Source of the DNA: a virus
Direction: 5' to 3' (one strand)
DNA: 43,625 nt
Virus record (IMG/VR): IMGVR_UViG_3300032954_000033
Coordinates: 1-43,625 of that record
Each line of letters begins with the position of its first letter. Positions within the stretch are counted from its first letter, which is position 1. This document shows, in pieces, positions 33,129-41,215 of the stretch. Under the pieces are notes generated by a model. That model made no database searches, had not been told where the DNA came from, and worked only from the letters and a program-made list of their open reading frames with translations. The position numbers were made by a program, and so were the translations under genes.

Positions 33129-35532
33129 ACAGAACGATGGATGGGTGGACGTTCCTTCCTCCCCTTCGCAAGCTGCTCCTCCAGCGAGCAACGATGGATG
33201 GGTAGATGTGTCTCCAAGTGCAAGTCAAGACCTCACCCGCCGTCCGACGTGGTGGGATTCCGTTAAGAACGCCTGGAACCAGTGGAACGTCTCGAAGACT
33301 CCTCAAGGTGCCCCCGAACGCGACCCGCGCACGGGACTTCCCGTCTCCGAAGGCCCTTCTCCTCAGGATCTCCGTCAGCAAGCCACCGCAACCGAACAGC
33401 AACGCCTCGCGGACGTAGCAGCGGGGAAACCCGGAGACTCTGGTCCCAGCCCCTTCTGGAACCGCGTCATCGCCGACACTCGCGACATCGCTGGGAGCAT
33501 GTTCACTCCCAAGGGCGCCGCTCTCGGCCTCGCAATGACGAACCCGTGGACGGGTGTACCGGCGTCGATGTACATGGTTGGGGAGGGTGGGAAGCAGGTT
33601 GCTGCGAATCTTCCCGAGACGGTTCAAGGGAACCCTGATGCTCTGCAGAAGACACTCTTCGGTGGCGCTGAGGTAGCCGGCGGTGCTGCCGGAACCCTCG
33701 GTCAAGGCAGCGCGGCCCGCGCGGCAATTCGCGAAGCTGCGATGGAGAACCCCGATACCGCAGCCCTCAAGGCCGTCGGCGTAGATCCGAATTCCCCCAA
33801 AGCCGCGCGCACCCTCGCGGACATTAAAGTCACGCGTCCGTATGCTGGCGCTCCGAAGACCCAAGCGGAACTCCAAGCCGCGACAAAAGCTGGCGGTCCC
33901 GCGCGCACGGAAATCTGGAACAAGTACAACAACGCCCTTCAGCAAGTGGGGAACCGTGTGGTGCAAGGTCCCGACGGACCCGCGACGGTCTCCGAACTCG
34001 AAGCCGAACGTCTCAAACTCTCCGCCCAGAATGCTCGTATTAAAGCGAAGGACCCTTCGGCTTATCAAGAAGTCGTCCAGGCCGGCCGCACACCGGCGGA
34101 GAACATCGCGCGGGAGCAGGCGGTGCAGAATGCCATCGACCCCGAACTCGCCTCCACTGGTCTCGATCCGAAGCTCACCCGGGCAACGATGGGGGGAGTT
34201 AAGGGCGTATCCCGACGCATCGAGGGCCGCATGGGTGGACTTGAAACCGCTCCCTCCGGCATTGGTCGGCTCATTGACCGTGGCCGCATCAACCTCAGTT
34301 CCTCCGGCCCCAGCGTTTACCTCCCGGAGAACCTCCGTACAGCCATCGCGGGAGGTGTGCGCGACATCGCGGCCGGGAGAGGATGGTTCCGACAGGTTCC
34401 CGCGGACGTGGCGGTAAGGGAGGGCTTCCGGAACCCTGGGGCGAAGCCGAATCTTACTCCCTTTCCCCCCGCGCCCCTAACTCCCGCGCCACCTCAATAC
34501 GCCGCCCCTGCAGGCCCCCAGCTCGCTCCTCCCCCTGCTCCAGCGACTCCTGTGGGCGTTTTACCCCCTGCAGGCTTCCCGGCTCAGACGGGTGGCCTCT
34601 GGACCCCCCGCGCCACTCCTCCAGCCCCAACGTGGAGCGTGCCGGGCACCAGTGTACCGTCTGAGGCCCCAGGGCTCGAACCCACAGCCGTAGACCTTCC
34701 GGATGTTATGACTACCCAAGGGCGCCCGGATCTTCCCCCGGGGCTCCGTGGGCTCACTGACGCTCAAATTAATCGCCTTCCAGCGTCGTTCCGCGCGCAA
34801 ACAGCCGCCGCTCCTCCGAAGCCCGGTACTTACTCCCTAGGAGGTCGCGCCGAGGTTATGCCACCCCAAGCCTCTCCTCCAACCGACCTCACCACGATTC
34901 CCAAGGAAGAACCCTCCATCACCGTTCTCCCCCAATCCGTCCGTCCGGACTCCACCGACCAATCCATTCACCCGTGGCAGTCCGACGCTCGCGTGGAGAA
35001 GAAGGTCGGAGAACTGCAACAAGGCGCTGACGCTACGATCGTGGCCCGTCCGAACCCTGACGGCACAGTCTCCCCCGTCAAAGGCCACCAGACCCCCGTC
35101 GCAGCCTCCCGTACCGGCCAGCCCGTGAACGTCGTGGACTCCGGTCCCATCACCGACAGCGAGAAGGCTGCCATGACGGGTGAATCGCACTTCTTTCCCC
35201 AAGAAGACCGCGCCGTCCCCGCCTCCCTCGCAAAGGACGCCGCTTCCGAGCGCGAGAGTCTTCCCGAGGAAGTAAAATCCGCGCCGGCGCTCCCTGCGAA
35301 GGAGGGTCCCGCGTCCAACACCCTTCAGAGCGGGACGGGTGTCGATCGCCGCCAATCCCTCCCTGGTGGCACAGGCCCCGGAGGCGTTGAACGTCGTAAG
35401 TACCTCGAAGAGACAAACCGATTCGTCCAACAGAACCTCCGTCCCGCTCCTAAGACCACAGGAGAAGCCGAGGCCGAGGCTGCACGTCAAGCTGAAGAAC
35501 TCATCCCGGAGCATTTCAAGCGCAAGAAATAA
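33112..35532 (+). CDS. Large Pro-rich internal virion-type protein
   Basis: The 806-residue product overlaps the previous gene by 17 bases. A NDGWVDV motif appears twice near the N-terminus (residues ~8-14 and ~27-33). A glycine-rich hydrophobic region (residues ~127-205, GAALGLAMTNPWTGVPASM) could contact membrane. A helical middle follows, then a Pro/Ala-rich section (residues ~445-560) and a Lys/Arg/Glu end. The size, order and lack of catalytic motifs suggest the second internal ejection protein. No lytic transglycosylase signature is seen. Confidence 0.6.
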   Translation: MPNGNKQNDGWVDVPSSPSQAAPPASNDGWVDVSPSASQDLTRRPTWWDSVKNAWNQWNVSKTPQGAPERDPRTGLPVSEGPSPQDLRQQATATEQQRLADVAAGKPGDSGPSPFWNRVIADTRDIAGSMFTPKGAALGLAMTNPWTGVPASMYMVGEGGKQVAANLPETVQGNPDALQKTLFGGAEVAGGAAGTLGQGSAARAAIREAAMENPDTAALKAVGVDPNSPKAARTLADIKVTRPYAGAPKTQAELQAATKAGGPARTEIWNKYNNALQQVGNRVVQGPDGPATVSELEAERLKLSAQNARIKAKDPSAYQEVVQAGRTPAENIAREQAVQNAIDPELASTGLDPKLTRATMGGVKGVSRRIEGRMGGLETAPSGIGRLIDRGRINLSSSGPSVYLPENLRTAIAGGVRDIAAGRGWFRQVPADVAVREGFRNPGAKPNLTPFPPAPLTPAPPQYAAPAGPQLAPPPAPATPVGVLPPAGFPAQTGGLWTPRATPPAPTWSVPGTSVPSEAPGLEPTAVDLPDVMTTQGRPDLPPGLRGLTDAQINRLPASFRAQTAAAPPKPGTYSLGGRAEVMPPQASPPTDLTTIPKEEPSITVLPQSVRPDSTDQSIHPWQSDARVEKKVGELQQGADATIVARPNPDGTVSPVKGHQTPVAASRTGQPVNVVDSGPITDSEKAAMTGESHFFPQEDRAVPASLAKDAASERESLPEEVKSAPALPAKEGPASNTLQSGTGVDRRQSLPGGTGPGGVERRKYLEETNRFVQQNLRPAPKTTGEAEAEAARQAEELIPEHFKRKK

Positions 35533-35559
35533 AGTGTAAACTAACTTGGAAGGTGATAC

Positions 35560-36240
35560 ATGCCTACGTTCGGCGCACAAAATTACATATCTTCCCTCCG
35601 CCCCGGGGATCCTCCGGTGTACCTCTTCGGCGTGCCAAACACGGCTGCGGCGCTCTCCGCCAGCCCCAACGGCGCTTCCCGTGTCGGAAACATCGTGACC
35701 TTCACCACCGGCGCGGCGCACAACTTCGTTCCCGGACAACCGCTCGTTGCCAAAGGTGTAGGTTCAGTGGGTAAGACGAGATTCGACGGAAACTACCTCA
35801 TCCTCACTGTCCCCACCACCACAACCCTCACGGCTCAACCGATCGATCCCGGGATCCAGGGGAACATGAACCAAGTGAACGACACCGGGGGCGGGGGAAA
35901 CATCATCTCCATCGCCGCGGAGCTTCTCCAAGCCGTCGTTCCCATCACCTCGATCGCTACGGCCCTTGCGGATGTGGACGCTCACGCGAACACGAACCTT
36001 TCCATCGAACTCTTCTTCACCGGCGCGCCTGGCGCGTTCGAGGTGGACCTCCAGGAAGCCGATTCCTACGCCGACTCAGCGTTCACCTTCGTCTCCGGCT
36101 CCTCGAACAAAATCACCGCCGTCATCGCTGCGACGAACGTCGGCCGCATCGACCTCACGGGAATCATCGCTAAGTTCATTCGTCTCAACATCGCCTCCCT
36201 CACCAACAACGTCGGCATTGTCGCGCGTGTGTCGAGGTAA
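35560..36240 (+). CDS. Beta-rich virion protein
   Basis: This 226-residue protein starts at ATG 35560, seven bases after GGAAGGTG. The Gly/Pro-rich start (GAQNYISSLRPGDPPVYLFG) is followed by strands and FVPGQPLVAKGVGSVGKTRFDGNYLIL. The C-terminal half is a beta domain rich in Asn/Ile/Ala (NTNLSIELFFTGAPGAFEVDLQEAD, then RIDLTGIIAKFIRLNIASL). It looks like a structural surface protein. No known family. It closes the virion module before the lysis cassette. Confidence 0.6.
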   Translation: MPTFGAQNYISSLRPGDPPVYLFGVPNTAAALSASPNGASRVGNIVTFTTGAAHNFVPGQPLVAKGVGSVGKTRFDGNYLILTVPTTTTLTAQPIDPGIQGNMNQVNDTGGGGNIISIAAELLQAVVPITSIATALADVDAHANTNLSIELFFTGAPGAFEVDLQEADSYADSAFTFVSGSSNKITAVIAATNVGRIDLTGIIAKFIRLNIASLTNNVGIVARVSR

Positions 36241-36252
36241 TATGATGTTGGC

Positions 36253-36594
36253 ATGCAAGCGTGGCGATACGTCTGCAAGGAATGTTTCGGGAAGATTCGA
36301 GCATCCGGTCCCCGGTGTATGTCGAGATGCAAGGACCTCCCCGGGAACACTCCTGCGTACGTCGTGTGCTTAAACTGTTTCGATTGGGTCCGAGCGAAGG
36401 AAAATGACGGAACTTCAACTTCAGATTCTCTTCTCACAGGAAGCAGCGTTGCTTGTCCAACATGCTCAGGACTTGGGCTACGGAGTGACGTTGGGAGAAG
36501 CGTGGCGGTCTCCGGAACAGGCTCAGTGGAACGCAAAACACGGTCTGGGAGTCGCGCACTCGCTGCACACGGAAAAACTGGCCATCGATCTTAA
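36253..36594 (+). CDS. Cys-rich small protein overlapping the endolysin gene
   Basis: This 113-residue ORF begins with CKEC, RCMSRC, CLNC and later CPTC, four Cys pairs that suggest a zinc-binding protein. The first 50 residues lie upstream of the endolysin start. The last ~190 bases overlap the endolysin in another frame and include the fourth pair. The Cys pattern in the unconstrained part supports a real gene. How far the C-terminus is functional is uncertain. Confidence 0.45.
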   Translation: MQAWRYVCKECFGKIRASGPRCMSRCKDLPGNTPAYVVCLNCFDWVRAKENDGTSTSDSLLTGSSVACPTCSGLGLRSDVGRSVAVSGTGSVERKTRSGSRALAAHGKTGHRS

Positions 36595-36769
36595 TCTCTT
36601 CCGCCGGGATGAGAGTTCAATTAACTGGATTTTCATCACAGACGATATGGGGCATAAGGAACTCGGAGCGTGGTGGAAGGGTCGTGGAACTAATCACTGT
36701 TGGGGTGGGGACTTCACCACACGCGATTGGAATCACTATTCCATCTCCCCCGATGGCATTCACAAGTAA
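36404..36769 (+). CDS. Endolysin: M15-family L,D- or D,D-peptidase
   Basis: The 121-residue protein carries the M15 signature: SLHTEKLAID (residues 53-62), equivalent to SxHxxGxAxD, with His55 and Asp62 as zinc ligands. The usual Gly is replaced by Lys. CWGGDF follows at residues 99-104, and DWNHY ends with the third ligand His111. These enzymes cut the peptide stem of peptidoglycan, here for lysis or entry. It is a single catalytic domain without a signal peptide, so it needs a holin; the next gene may supply it. Confidence 0.85.
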   Translation: MTELQLQILFSQEAALLVQHAQDLGYGVTLGEAWRSPEQAQWNAKHGLGVAHSLHTEKLAIDLNLFRRDESSINWIFITDDMGHKELGAWWKGRGTNHCWGGDFTTRDWNHYSISPDGIHK

Positions 36770-36778
36770 GGAGACAAC

Positions 36779-36976
36779 ATGCAGATCAAACTCTCACACG
36801 CGAATCTGCTTCACGCACTACTCATCCTCGGGCAAGTGCTCAACCTTGCCTCGGGCACGGTGCCGCAGAAGTACCAAGTATTCGTCTCGGCCGGCCTTGC
36901 AGCCGTTCAACTCCTTGTGGGGAAGTTGCAGCAAAATACGCCGGTGCCTCCCGCTTCCCCTCAAGCCAAGTCGTAG
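36779..36976 (+). CDS. Holin candidate
   Basis: The 65-residue protein starts at ATG 36779, preceded by AAGGAG. It has two hydrophobic stretches (LLHALLILGQVLNLAS and VFVSAGLAAVQLLVGKL) separated by a short polar turn, and a Pro/Gln/Lys-rich polar end. That two-span layout next to the endolysin fits a small class II holin. Its last 16 bases overlap the convergent minus-strand HD gene, so the two operons meet here tail to tail. Confidence 0.6.
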   Translation: MQIKLSHANLLHALLILGQVLNLASGTVPQKYQVFVSAGLAAVQLLVGKLQQNTPVPPASPQAKS

Positions 36977-37569
36977 AACTTCTGCAGGAAAAGTTTCTCA
37001 ATCGTTTCAGGCCGGTAGCACGCCAAGTGAATGTCTTTGCTTGCGCGATTCACGTCTTTGTATCCCGGCGCTTCGTTGATATAACCGGCGGCTCTTTGTT
37101 TCTCAGTATCCCAATCCTTGATCTCTTCGTTATCCCAAGAAACCCCCGACATCAACTGTTCTTTCTCCGTCCACAAGAGAATGTTATCAGCTAACTTGAC
37201 GTTGGATGGCACTGGCCACACAAGACCAAACTTTTCCGCTACCGCGCGCATGATTCCCTCTTCGATCTCAAAGTAAGGAGGACCAATGGGAGTCATGTAT
37301 TTGACAGGACGAGAAAGATCCGTGATGTACGCTTCACTTGCATCGTGAAGAAGACCCCAAAGTTTCTCAGAATCGTTCGCACGCATCAGCAGACTAACTT
37401 GATAGCAATGCTCCGCCACGGAATAAAACTTTTTCACGTGCCCAGTAAAGCGCACCTGCATCGAAAGTGCGTGTGCGATGTCCTCAATTTCGATCTCTTC
37501 TGGTCGAGGATCAAGAAGATGAAAACGGTGCCCTCGGAAGGTTTCAATCCAAGCTGAGGTATCATTCAT
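36961..37569 (-). CDS. HD-domain phosphohydrolase, YfbR-like nucleotidase
   Basis: The 202-residue protein has the ordered metal ligands of an HD hydrolase: His33 (in AHALS), His54 (VAEHC), His75-Asp76 (GLLHDASEA) and a later Asp in KLADNILLW. This matches the 5'-deoxyribonucleotidase YfbR group, which dephosphorylates dNMPs. Phage relatives are linked to nucleotide-pool changes or modified-base pathways. It is the last gene of the minus-strand operon. Its start overlaps the previous stop (ATGA). Confidence 0.8.
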   Translation of the reverse strand: MNDTSAWIETFRGHRFHLLDPRPEEIEIEDIAHALSMQVRFTGHVKKFYSVAEHCYQVSLLMRANDSEKLWGLLHDASEAYITDLSRPVKYMTPIGPPYFEIEEGIMRAVAEKFGLVWPVPSNVKLADNILLWTEKEQLMSGVSWDNEEIKDWDTEKQRAAGYINEAPGYKDVNRASKDIHLACYRPETIEKLFLQKFYDLA

Positions 37570-38012
37570 AGCGTTGGCTCCGTTTTATCGTGGAGCCACT
37601 CAAGGTAGGCCCACGCCGCGATCTTCAGGAGATCTTCCTTGTTGCGTTTCTTGGAGTACCGTACGGCCTTGTAGACGATCTCTCCTAGCGAGTGTCCTGG
37701 GAAGAACTTGTTGCAGAAATCGAAGAGATCATTCTTCCCTTCTGCGCCGGTGTCGTTGTATCCTTTTTTTGCAGCGTTGCGATTTACTAAGTCCGCCACT
37801 CCTGAGATGAATCTCTCGAACGGAGGTACTATCTTTGTTTCCACCGATGGTGCCTCCGGATCCGGATAGGGTGCCGCGCTCGTCTCACATCCCATGTTTA
37901 CCCCCTTCTCCATCGCCTCCACTCTCCTCAACCTCTGCTCGAACTCCAGAGGACTCTCGAACGGGTACCTCCCGATCTGCTCCCCATCTGGTCCCAACCT
38001 TGGTCGGCTCAT
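37566..38012 (-). CDS. Conserved hypothetical early protein
   Basis: The 148-residue protein starts at 38012 behind a strong GGAGGGGA. The first ~60 residues are charged and helical, then Pro/Glu-rich. The C-terminal half has FCNKFFPGHSLGEIVYKAVRYSKKRNKEDLLKIAAWAYLEWLHD, a helical pattern seen in phage proteins near nucleotide-metabolism genes, from memory only. It overlaps the upstream gene by 128 bases in another frame. Role unknown. Confidence 0.65.
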   Translation of the reverse strand: MSRPRLGPDGEQIGRYPFESPLEFEQRLRRVEAMEKGVNMGCETSAAPYPDPEAPSVETKIVPPFERFISGVADLVNRNAAKKGYNDTGAEGKNDLFDFCNKFFPGHSLGEIVYKAVRYSKKRNKEDLLKIAAWAYLEWLHDKTEPTL

Positions 38013-38247
38013 ACATTCCCCTCCCCACCTTCAAAACTTCCCTAACCTCCACTCCCGCCCACTCACACACCTTCTTCAAATCCCACGACTCCTTCGACAA
38101 CCACTCCCTTGCTTCCTTAGGGAAGAACTCCAAATCCTCCCACCCACACATCATGTTCTCGCTCGCGGCGTCCTGCTTCGCGCGGAGTATTACCGAAAGC
38201 CACAAGCACCGCCACGGCGCGTCCGATTCCAGAAGTTCGTGGGACAT
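37885..38247 (-). CDS. Small helical regulator-like protein
   Basis: The 120-residue ORF has WRCLWLSVILRAKQDA and later WLSKESWDLKKVCEWAGVEVREVLK, resembling the helical WLxSxDWxxVCxLAGVxxxxVR elements of small phage DNA-binding or unknown proteins. The C-terminal ~40 residues overlap the next gene's start and are low complexity. It follows the wHTH-like gene by seven bases. The N-terminal 80 residues appear genuine. Confidence 0.6.
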   Translation of the reverse strand: MSHELLESDAPWRCLWLSVILRAKQDAASENMMCGWEDLEFFPKEAREWLSKESWDLKKVCEWAGVEVREVLKVGRGMYEPTKVGTRWGADREVPVRESSGVRAEVEESGGDGEGGKHGM

Positions 38248-38253
38248 GGGGCC

Positions 38254-38505
38254 TCATGGGAAGAAATAGTAGTTCTTGTTACCAAGACGAACACGCTTGA
38301 GCTTCCCGGCTCTCACAAGATCAAGTAACCAATGCTGGGTAACAGAAATGCTCATCTTGGATTTCTTCGCATACTGCTCTGCAGTGAAAGATCCCTCTGG
38401 TGGTTTAGGCAAGCGGTCTATTTTATGCTCCGCCACTAACCCATCCACCTTCTTCACCCACTCCTCCTCAAACTCCTGAACCTTCTCCTCCACGTCCCTC
38501 TTCAT
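38254..38505 (-). CDS. Winged-helix-like small DNA-binding protein
   Basis: This 83-residue protein starts behind AGGAGGAG. An acidic/basic N-terminal helix (residues 1-30) is followed by SFTAEQYAKKSKMSISVTQHWLLDLVRAGKLKRVRLGNKNYYF. This reads as helix-turn-helix plus wing (recognition helix then RVRLGNKNYY). Such proteins often regulate early operons. It lies between phosphoesterase and small genes on the minus strand. Confidence 0.6.
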   Translation of the reverse strand: MKRDVEEKVQEFEEEWVKKVDGLVAEHKIDRLPKPPEGSFTAEQYAKKSKMSISVTQHWLLDLVRAGKLKRVRLGNKNYYFFP

Positions 38506-38514
38506 CTCCTCCTC

Positions 38515-39363
38515 CTATAACCTCTTCCCTTTGGCATGCAACGTCGCGTCCATTCTCCCGTCCTCCTGCAACGTCACCGGTACAAGACCGATGACTCCGG
38601 GCGACAGTCGCTTGGCTGCACCATACCCCCCGAAGTATTGCAAGTAACTTGGAGAGATAATCGCAAAACTCTGCCTCGTCACCATCTCCCCTGTTTCCTG
38701 ATCGAAATCCGAGCGGTAGATGAGGTCTACCATCGGCTGATGTAGGTGTCCCGTCCAGAACAAATCCGCTCCGCCAACCCACGGGAGGTCCTTCCTCGCA
38801 GCGTTCCTCTGCCCGCCGGGTGTCTGCGCTGCCCCCGTCCCGTGGTGAGCACAGATACGAAACCTGTTCCCGCGCCATCTGATCGTACAGAAGCAGTAAT
38901 CAGGAAAGTACGGCACCTGTAGATTCTCCGCGAACTGCTTGGCAAGATCGAAACCCGTCTGCCGCATGGTGCGGGCTTCGTGGTTCCCGGGGATGGAGAA
39001 GAGGAGCTTGTGTTGAAACGGCGCGACGATCTCAACCGCTCCGTCCTGTTGTTCCTGAGGGATGGTCTTCTGAGAGAAGATACCAGGAGAGCCAATGATC
39101 GAATTCTCAATGAGATCCCCGCCGTTCCACACGAGCGTATACGGTTCCTTCTCCAACCAATCGATGTGCCGGAGGAAAGTGGTGGAAGCGTGAAGGTGAT
39201 GACCAAAGTGAACGTCGTAGAGAGGAGCAAGCTTCACATGCGGCCACTCGTCGGGGATGGTAACGAAGAGTTCGGGGAATTCGGAATCCGGCTTTTCAAC
39301 CAGCACTTCACGTTTCTTAAACTGACTCTGAAGCACTGCTAGACGACTGACGTATTCTGGCAT
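38515..39363 (-). CDS. Calcineurin-like metallophosphoesterase
   Basis: The 282-residue protein starts behind AGGAG and has all blocks of the family: DVH (Asp50, His52), NGGD (Asp83), GNHE (residues 126-129), HH (173-174) and GHLH (205-208). These bind two metal ions and cleave phosphodiesters or phosphomonoesters. Phage members range from nucleases (SbcD/Mre11-like) to phosphatases. Here the GNHEAR and short length do not decide the substrate. Its position in the replication-side operon suggests nucleic-acid or nucleotide processing. Confidence 0.8.
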   Translation of the reverse strand: MPEYVSRLAVLQSQFKKREVLVEKPDSEFPELFVTIPDEWPHVKLAPLYDVHFGHHLHASTTFLRHIDWLEKEPYTLVWNGGDLIENSIIGSPGIFSQKTIPQEQQDGAVEIVAPFQHKLLFSIPGNHEARTMRQTGFDLAKQFAENLQVPYFPDYCFCTIRWRGNRFRICAHHGTGAAQTPGGQRNAARKDLPWVGGADLFWTGHLHQPMVDLIYRSDFDQETGEMVTRQSFAIISPSYLQYFGGYGAAKRLSPGVIGLVPVTLQEDGRMDATLHAKGKRL

Positions 39364-39372
39364 TTTCTTCTC

Positions 39373-39684
39373 CTACTTATCCGCCACAAACATCACTTCC
39401 GTCACACCGAGTTCCGCCTCCCCGCAGCGAAGAATCGTCGCCTCCAGCGGAGGTTCGGTCTTGAGCGTCCTCCCGTACACGGTACACATCTGAACTCTGG
39501 TATCCGCGGGGGGATTACCAGCAAGAACGCCGAGCTTGAAGGAGGTGGGAAGCAAGGGAGTCATCACGAGGTCCTGGCCCTTACGGACGATACGCACGGC
39601 GATGGTACCGACCTTGCGATCGGGCTCCGTGGCTTCGGGAGCCTGGGTGAGCAGGAAGAACGTGAGTAGGAGTCCCTTGAACAC
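39373..39684 (-). CDS. Small putatively exported protein
   Basis: This 103-residue protein starts at GTG behind AGGTGG. It has Lys, then a strongly hydrophobic LLLTFFLL core and a TQAPEATEP border, which looks like a short signal peptide or anchor. The remaining ~80 residues are beta-rich with a single CTV and RCG Cys pair. Unlike the other exported products here, it lacks a clear Gln at +1. Function unknown. Confidence 0.55.
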   Translation of the reverse strand: MFKGLLLTFFLLTQAPEATEPDRKVGTIAVRIVRKGQDLVMTPLLPTSFKLGVLAGNPPADTRVQMCTVYGRTLKTEPPLEATILRCGEAELGVTEVMFVADK

Positions 39685-39946
39685 TGTGCCACCTCAAAAA
39701 TCCGGTCGAAGGCTGAAGGGCAACCTTCGTCAGTTCACGAGTTCTACCGTGGGCCATTATCAGATTCAAGTTCCTTATCCACGGCTTGTCGGCGTCTGAA
39801 AGTTTCCCGCTCGCTGACTTCCAACCATCGCTGGCTGGCGTTCCTATGGCGCGTTTTTTGCTGAGTTGGGCTTTTCGGTTCGGCTTTCCCCAGTAGGGCT
39901 GACTGCCACAACCCTTGCGTCCCCTTTTCTCGACCGAAAACTTTCC
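39685..39946. other. Intergenic stretch of the minus-strand operon with hairpins
   Basis: No convincing gene is found in these 262 bases. A hairpin (GAAGG with CCTTC, near 39713-39733) stands before a T5 run when read on the minus strand, which could attenuate transcription before the small exported protein. A GGCTTT is repeated at 39869-39892. On the minus strand TTGAATCTGATAATGG gives a plausible -10, but no good -35 element is apparent. Confidence 0.4.
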
Positions 39947-40210
39947 TTACGACCCCGGCGCCGCCGGAGGCTCCGCCGCCACGTTCGCAGCGTTCACGGC
40001 CTGCAGGGCGGTATCGAGCGCCGAGAGGTTCGTCACCGTCGTCGCCAGTTCCGCGACGTTCACGTTCACCGTTCCCGACGCCGGTGCGCCCGCGAGAAGC
40101 TGCTGGAGGTACGTCAACACGGCTGCGTTCGACTTCTGCAGACTCGTGAGATCGGTTTGAATCTGTGCCACTTCCGTATTCAGTGCTGCCAGAGGATCCG
40201 TTGTACTCAT
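39947..40210 (-). CDS. Small coiled-coil protein
   Basis: The ATG at 40210 (MSTTDPLAAL) is preferred: AAAGGAT lies about eight bases upstream, and the extra N-terminus that a start at 40300 would add is unlike protein. The 87-residue product is a heptad-rich coiled coil (LNTEVAQIQTDLTSLQKSNAAVLTYLQQLL) with an Ala/Val/Asn-rich second half and a Pro/Ala end. No family is recognised. Confidence 0.6.
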   Translation of the reverse strand: MSTTDPLAALNTEVAQIQTDLTSLQKSNAAVLTYLQQLLAGAPASGTVNVNVAELATTVTNLSALDTALQAVNAANVAAEPPAAPGS

Positions 40211-40284
40211 GCGAATTATCCTTTCGATTGTGAGAAATAGAAGCATCCAGAAAACTGATCGTAACTCAAAAATCTCCCAGTGAG

Positions 40285-40599
40285 TCATTTCGCTTTCCAC
40301 TCCGTCTGGAACCTTGCAAGACGGTTGACATCTGCGAGCATCTCCTGAGGAGCGGTGATGGTGAGGAAGCCCTTGGCCTCCAACTTCGAGAGCGTGAGGT
40401 ACGCCGCCACCGCGTCGTTCTTAAATGCTTCCCCCTCGCTCTGCCACCACTTCATCGCCGCACCCTGATACCAGAGATGCGTGATAAGAAGAGTCGCCAA
40501 AGCGGAAGCCAGAGCGTTCCCAATTTCCCGCTCCAGCTTCCCGGTGGCGACTTGCTGAATGATACTGCCAATGGCCGCTATGAAATCGGCCGGGTTCAC
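40285..40599 (-). CDS. Small Ala-rich helical protein, possible membrane segment
   Basis: This 104-residue protein begins at GTG overlapping the previous stop (GTGA). Its N-terminal half has ALASALATLLITHLWYQGA, hydrophobic enough for one membrane-associated helix. The rest is charged and helical (LTLSKLEAKGFLTI). It is coupled to the beta-barrel candidate gene. Function unknown. Confidence 0.6.
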   Translation of the reverse strand: MNPADFIAAIGSIIQQVATGKLEREIGNALASALATLLITHLWYQGAAMKWWQSEGEAFKNDAVAAYLTLSKLEAKGFLTITAPQEMLADVNRLARFQTEWKAK

Positions 40600-41174
40600 T
40601 GCTTCGTCCAGAGTCCTAGCTTGATTCCTACACTAATTGTCCAGCCGTTGGAAGCGGGGTTCGGGTAGCCTAGGTTACTGGCGTACACAAACCCTCCGTC
40701 CACGAGATTAATGGAGAACTTCCCGGTGTGGGTGGGATCGTAGTTGATGCCGGCGTGGGTGAAGAAGCTCGGTTTCGTGAGGCTCGCGCCTGTCGCAGGA
40801 ACATTCCGCGCGACACCGCCCTCGAGGGCTCCGTAGAACTGGAAGGAGTTCTGAGGAAGAGTCGTCTTGGCGAAGAGCTTCGTCGGTGCCCAGGAGACCT
40901 CGGCGCCACCGTAGTAACCCTGGAAGTTATTCCCCGGAACGAGAAGCGCGTCCGTCACCGCGAGGAAGTTCGTGTTTCCGCGCGTGAGGACGGTGTAGGC
41001 TCCGTTAATGTCCGTGCCGGCGTTGTTCTCCCCGCCGATGTGCAGATTCATCGCCGAGGTCTTCACGGCGAAGATGGTGGTGATGTCGATGGGAGCAGGC
41101 GGGGTGGCGGTCTGACCGAAGCAGGTGACAGCGAGAAGCAAGGTAAGTGCAGCGAATGTTACGTACTTTCTCAT
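40596..41174 (-). CDS. Signal-peptide protein, outer-membrane beta-barrel candidate
   Basis: The ATG at 41174 sits behind AGGAGGAAAAG; a further upstream start at 41213 has no such site. The 192-residue product begins KYVTFAALTLLLAVTC then FG before Q. The mature part alternates short strands and turns: NFQGYYGGAEVSWAP, NSFQFYGALEGGVARN, FFTHAGINYDP, FSINLVDGGFVYASN and a last GWTISVGIKLGLW. This resembles a small porin-like barrel, though it lacks a terminal aromatic residue. A phage-encoded barrel could alter the host surface, for instance against reinfection. Confidence 0.6.
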   Translation of the reverse strand: MRKYVTFAALTLLLAVTCFGQTATPPAPIDITTIFAVKTSAMNLHIGGENNAGTDINGAYTVLTRGNTNFLAVTDALLVPGNNFQGYYGGAEVSWAPTKLFAKTTLPQNSFQFYGALEGGVARNVPATGASLTKPSFFTHAGINYDPTHTGKFSINLVDGGFVYASNLGYPNPASNGWTISVGIKLGLWTKQ

Positions 41175-41215
41175 CTTTTCCTCCTGAGTTTGACTACTGG
41201 AAAATTGTCTCATTG

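Noticed and set aside
32112-33191. Long open frame on the minus strand (359 codons)
   Set aside because: It mirrors the coiled-coil gene on the plus strand, with Arg/Leu-rich composition typical of an antisense shadow, and no ribosome site was seen.
34660-34700. tRNA T-arm-like GGTTCGAGCC on the minus strand
   Set aside because: Stem pairs only four of five positions, no acceptor or D-arm is found around it and it lies in a well-supported coding frame.
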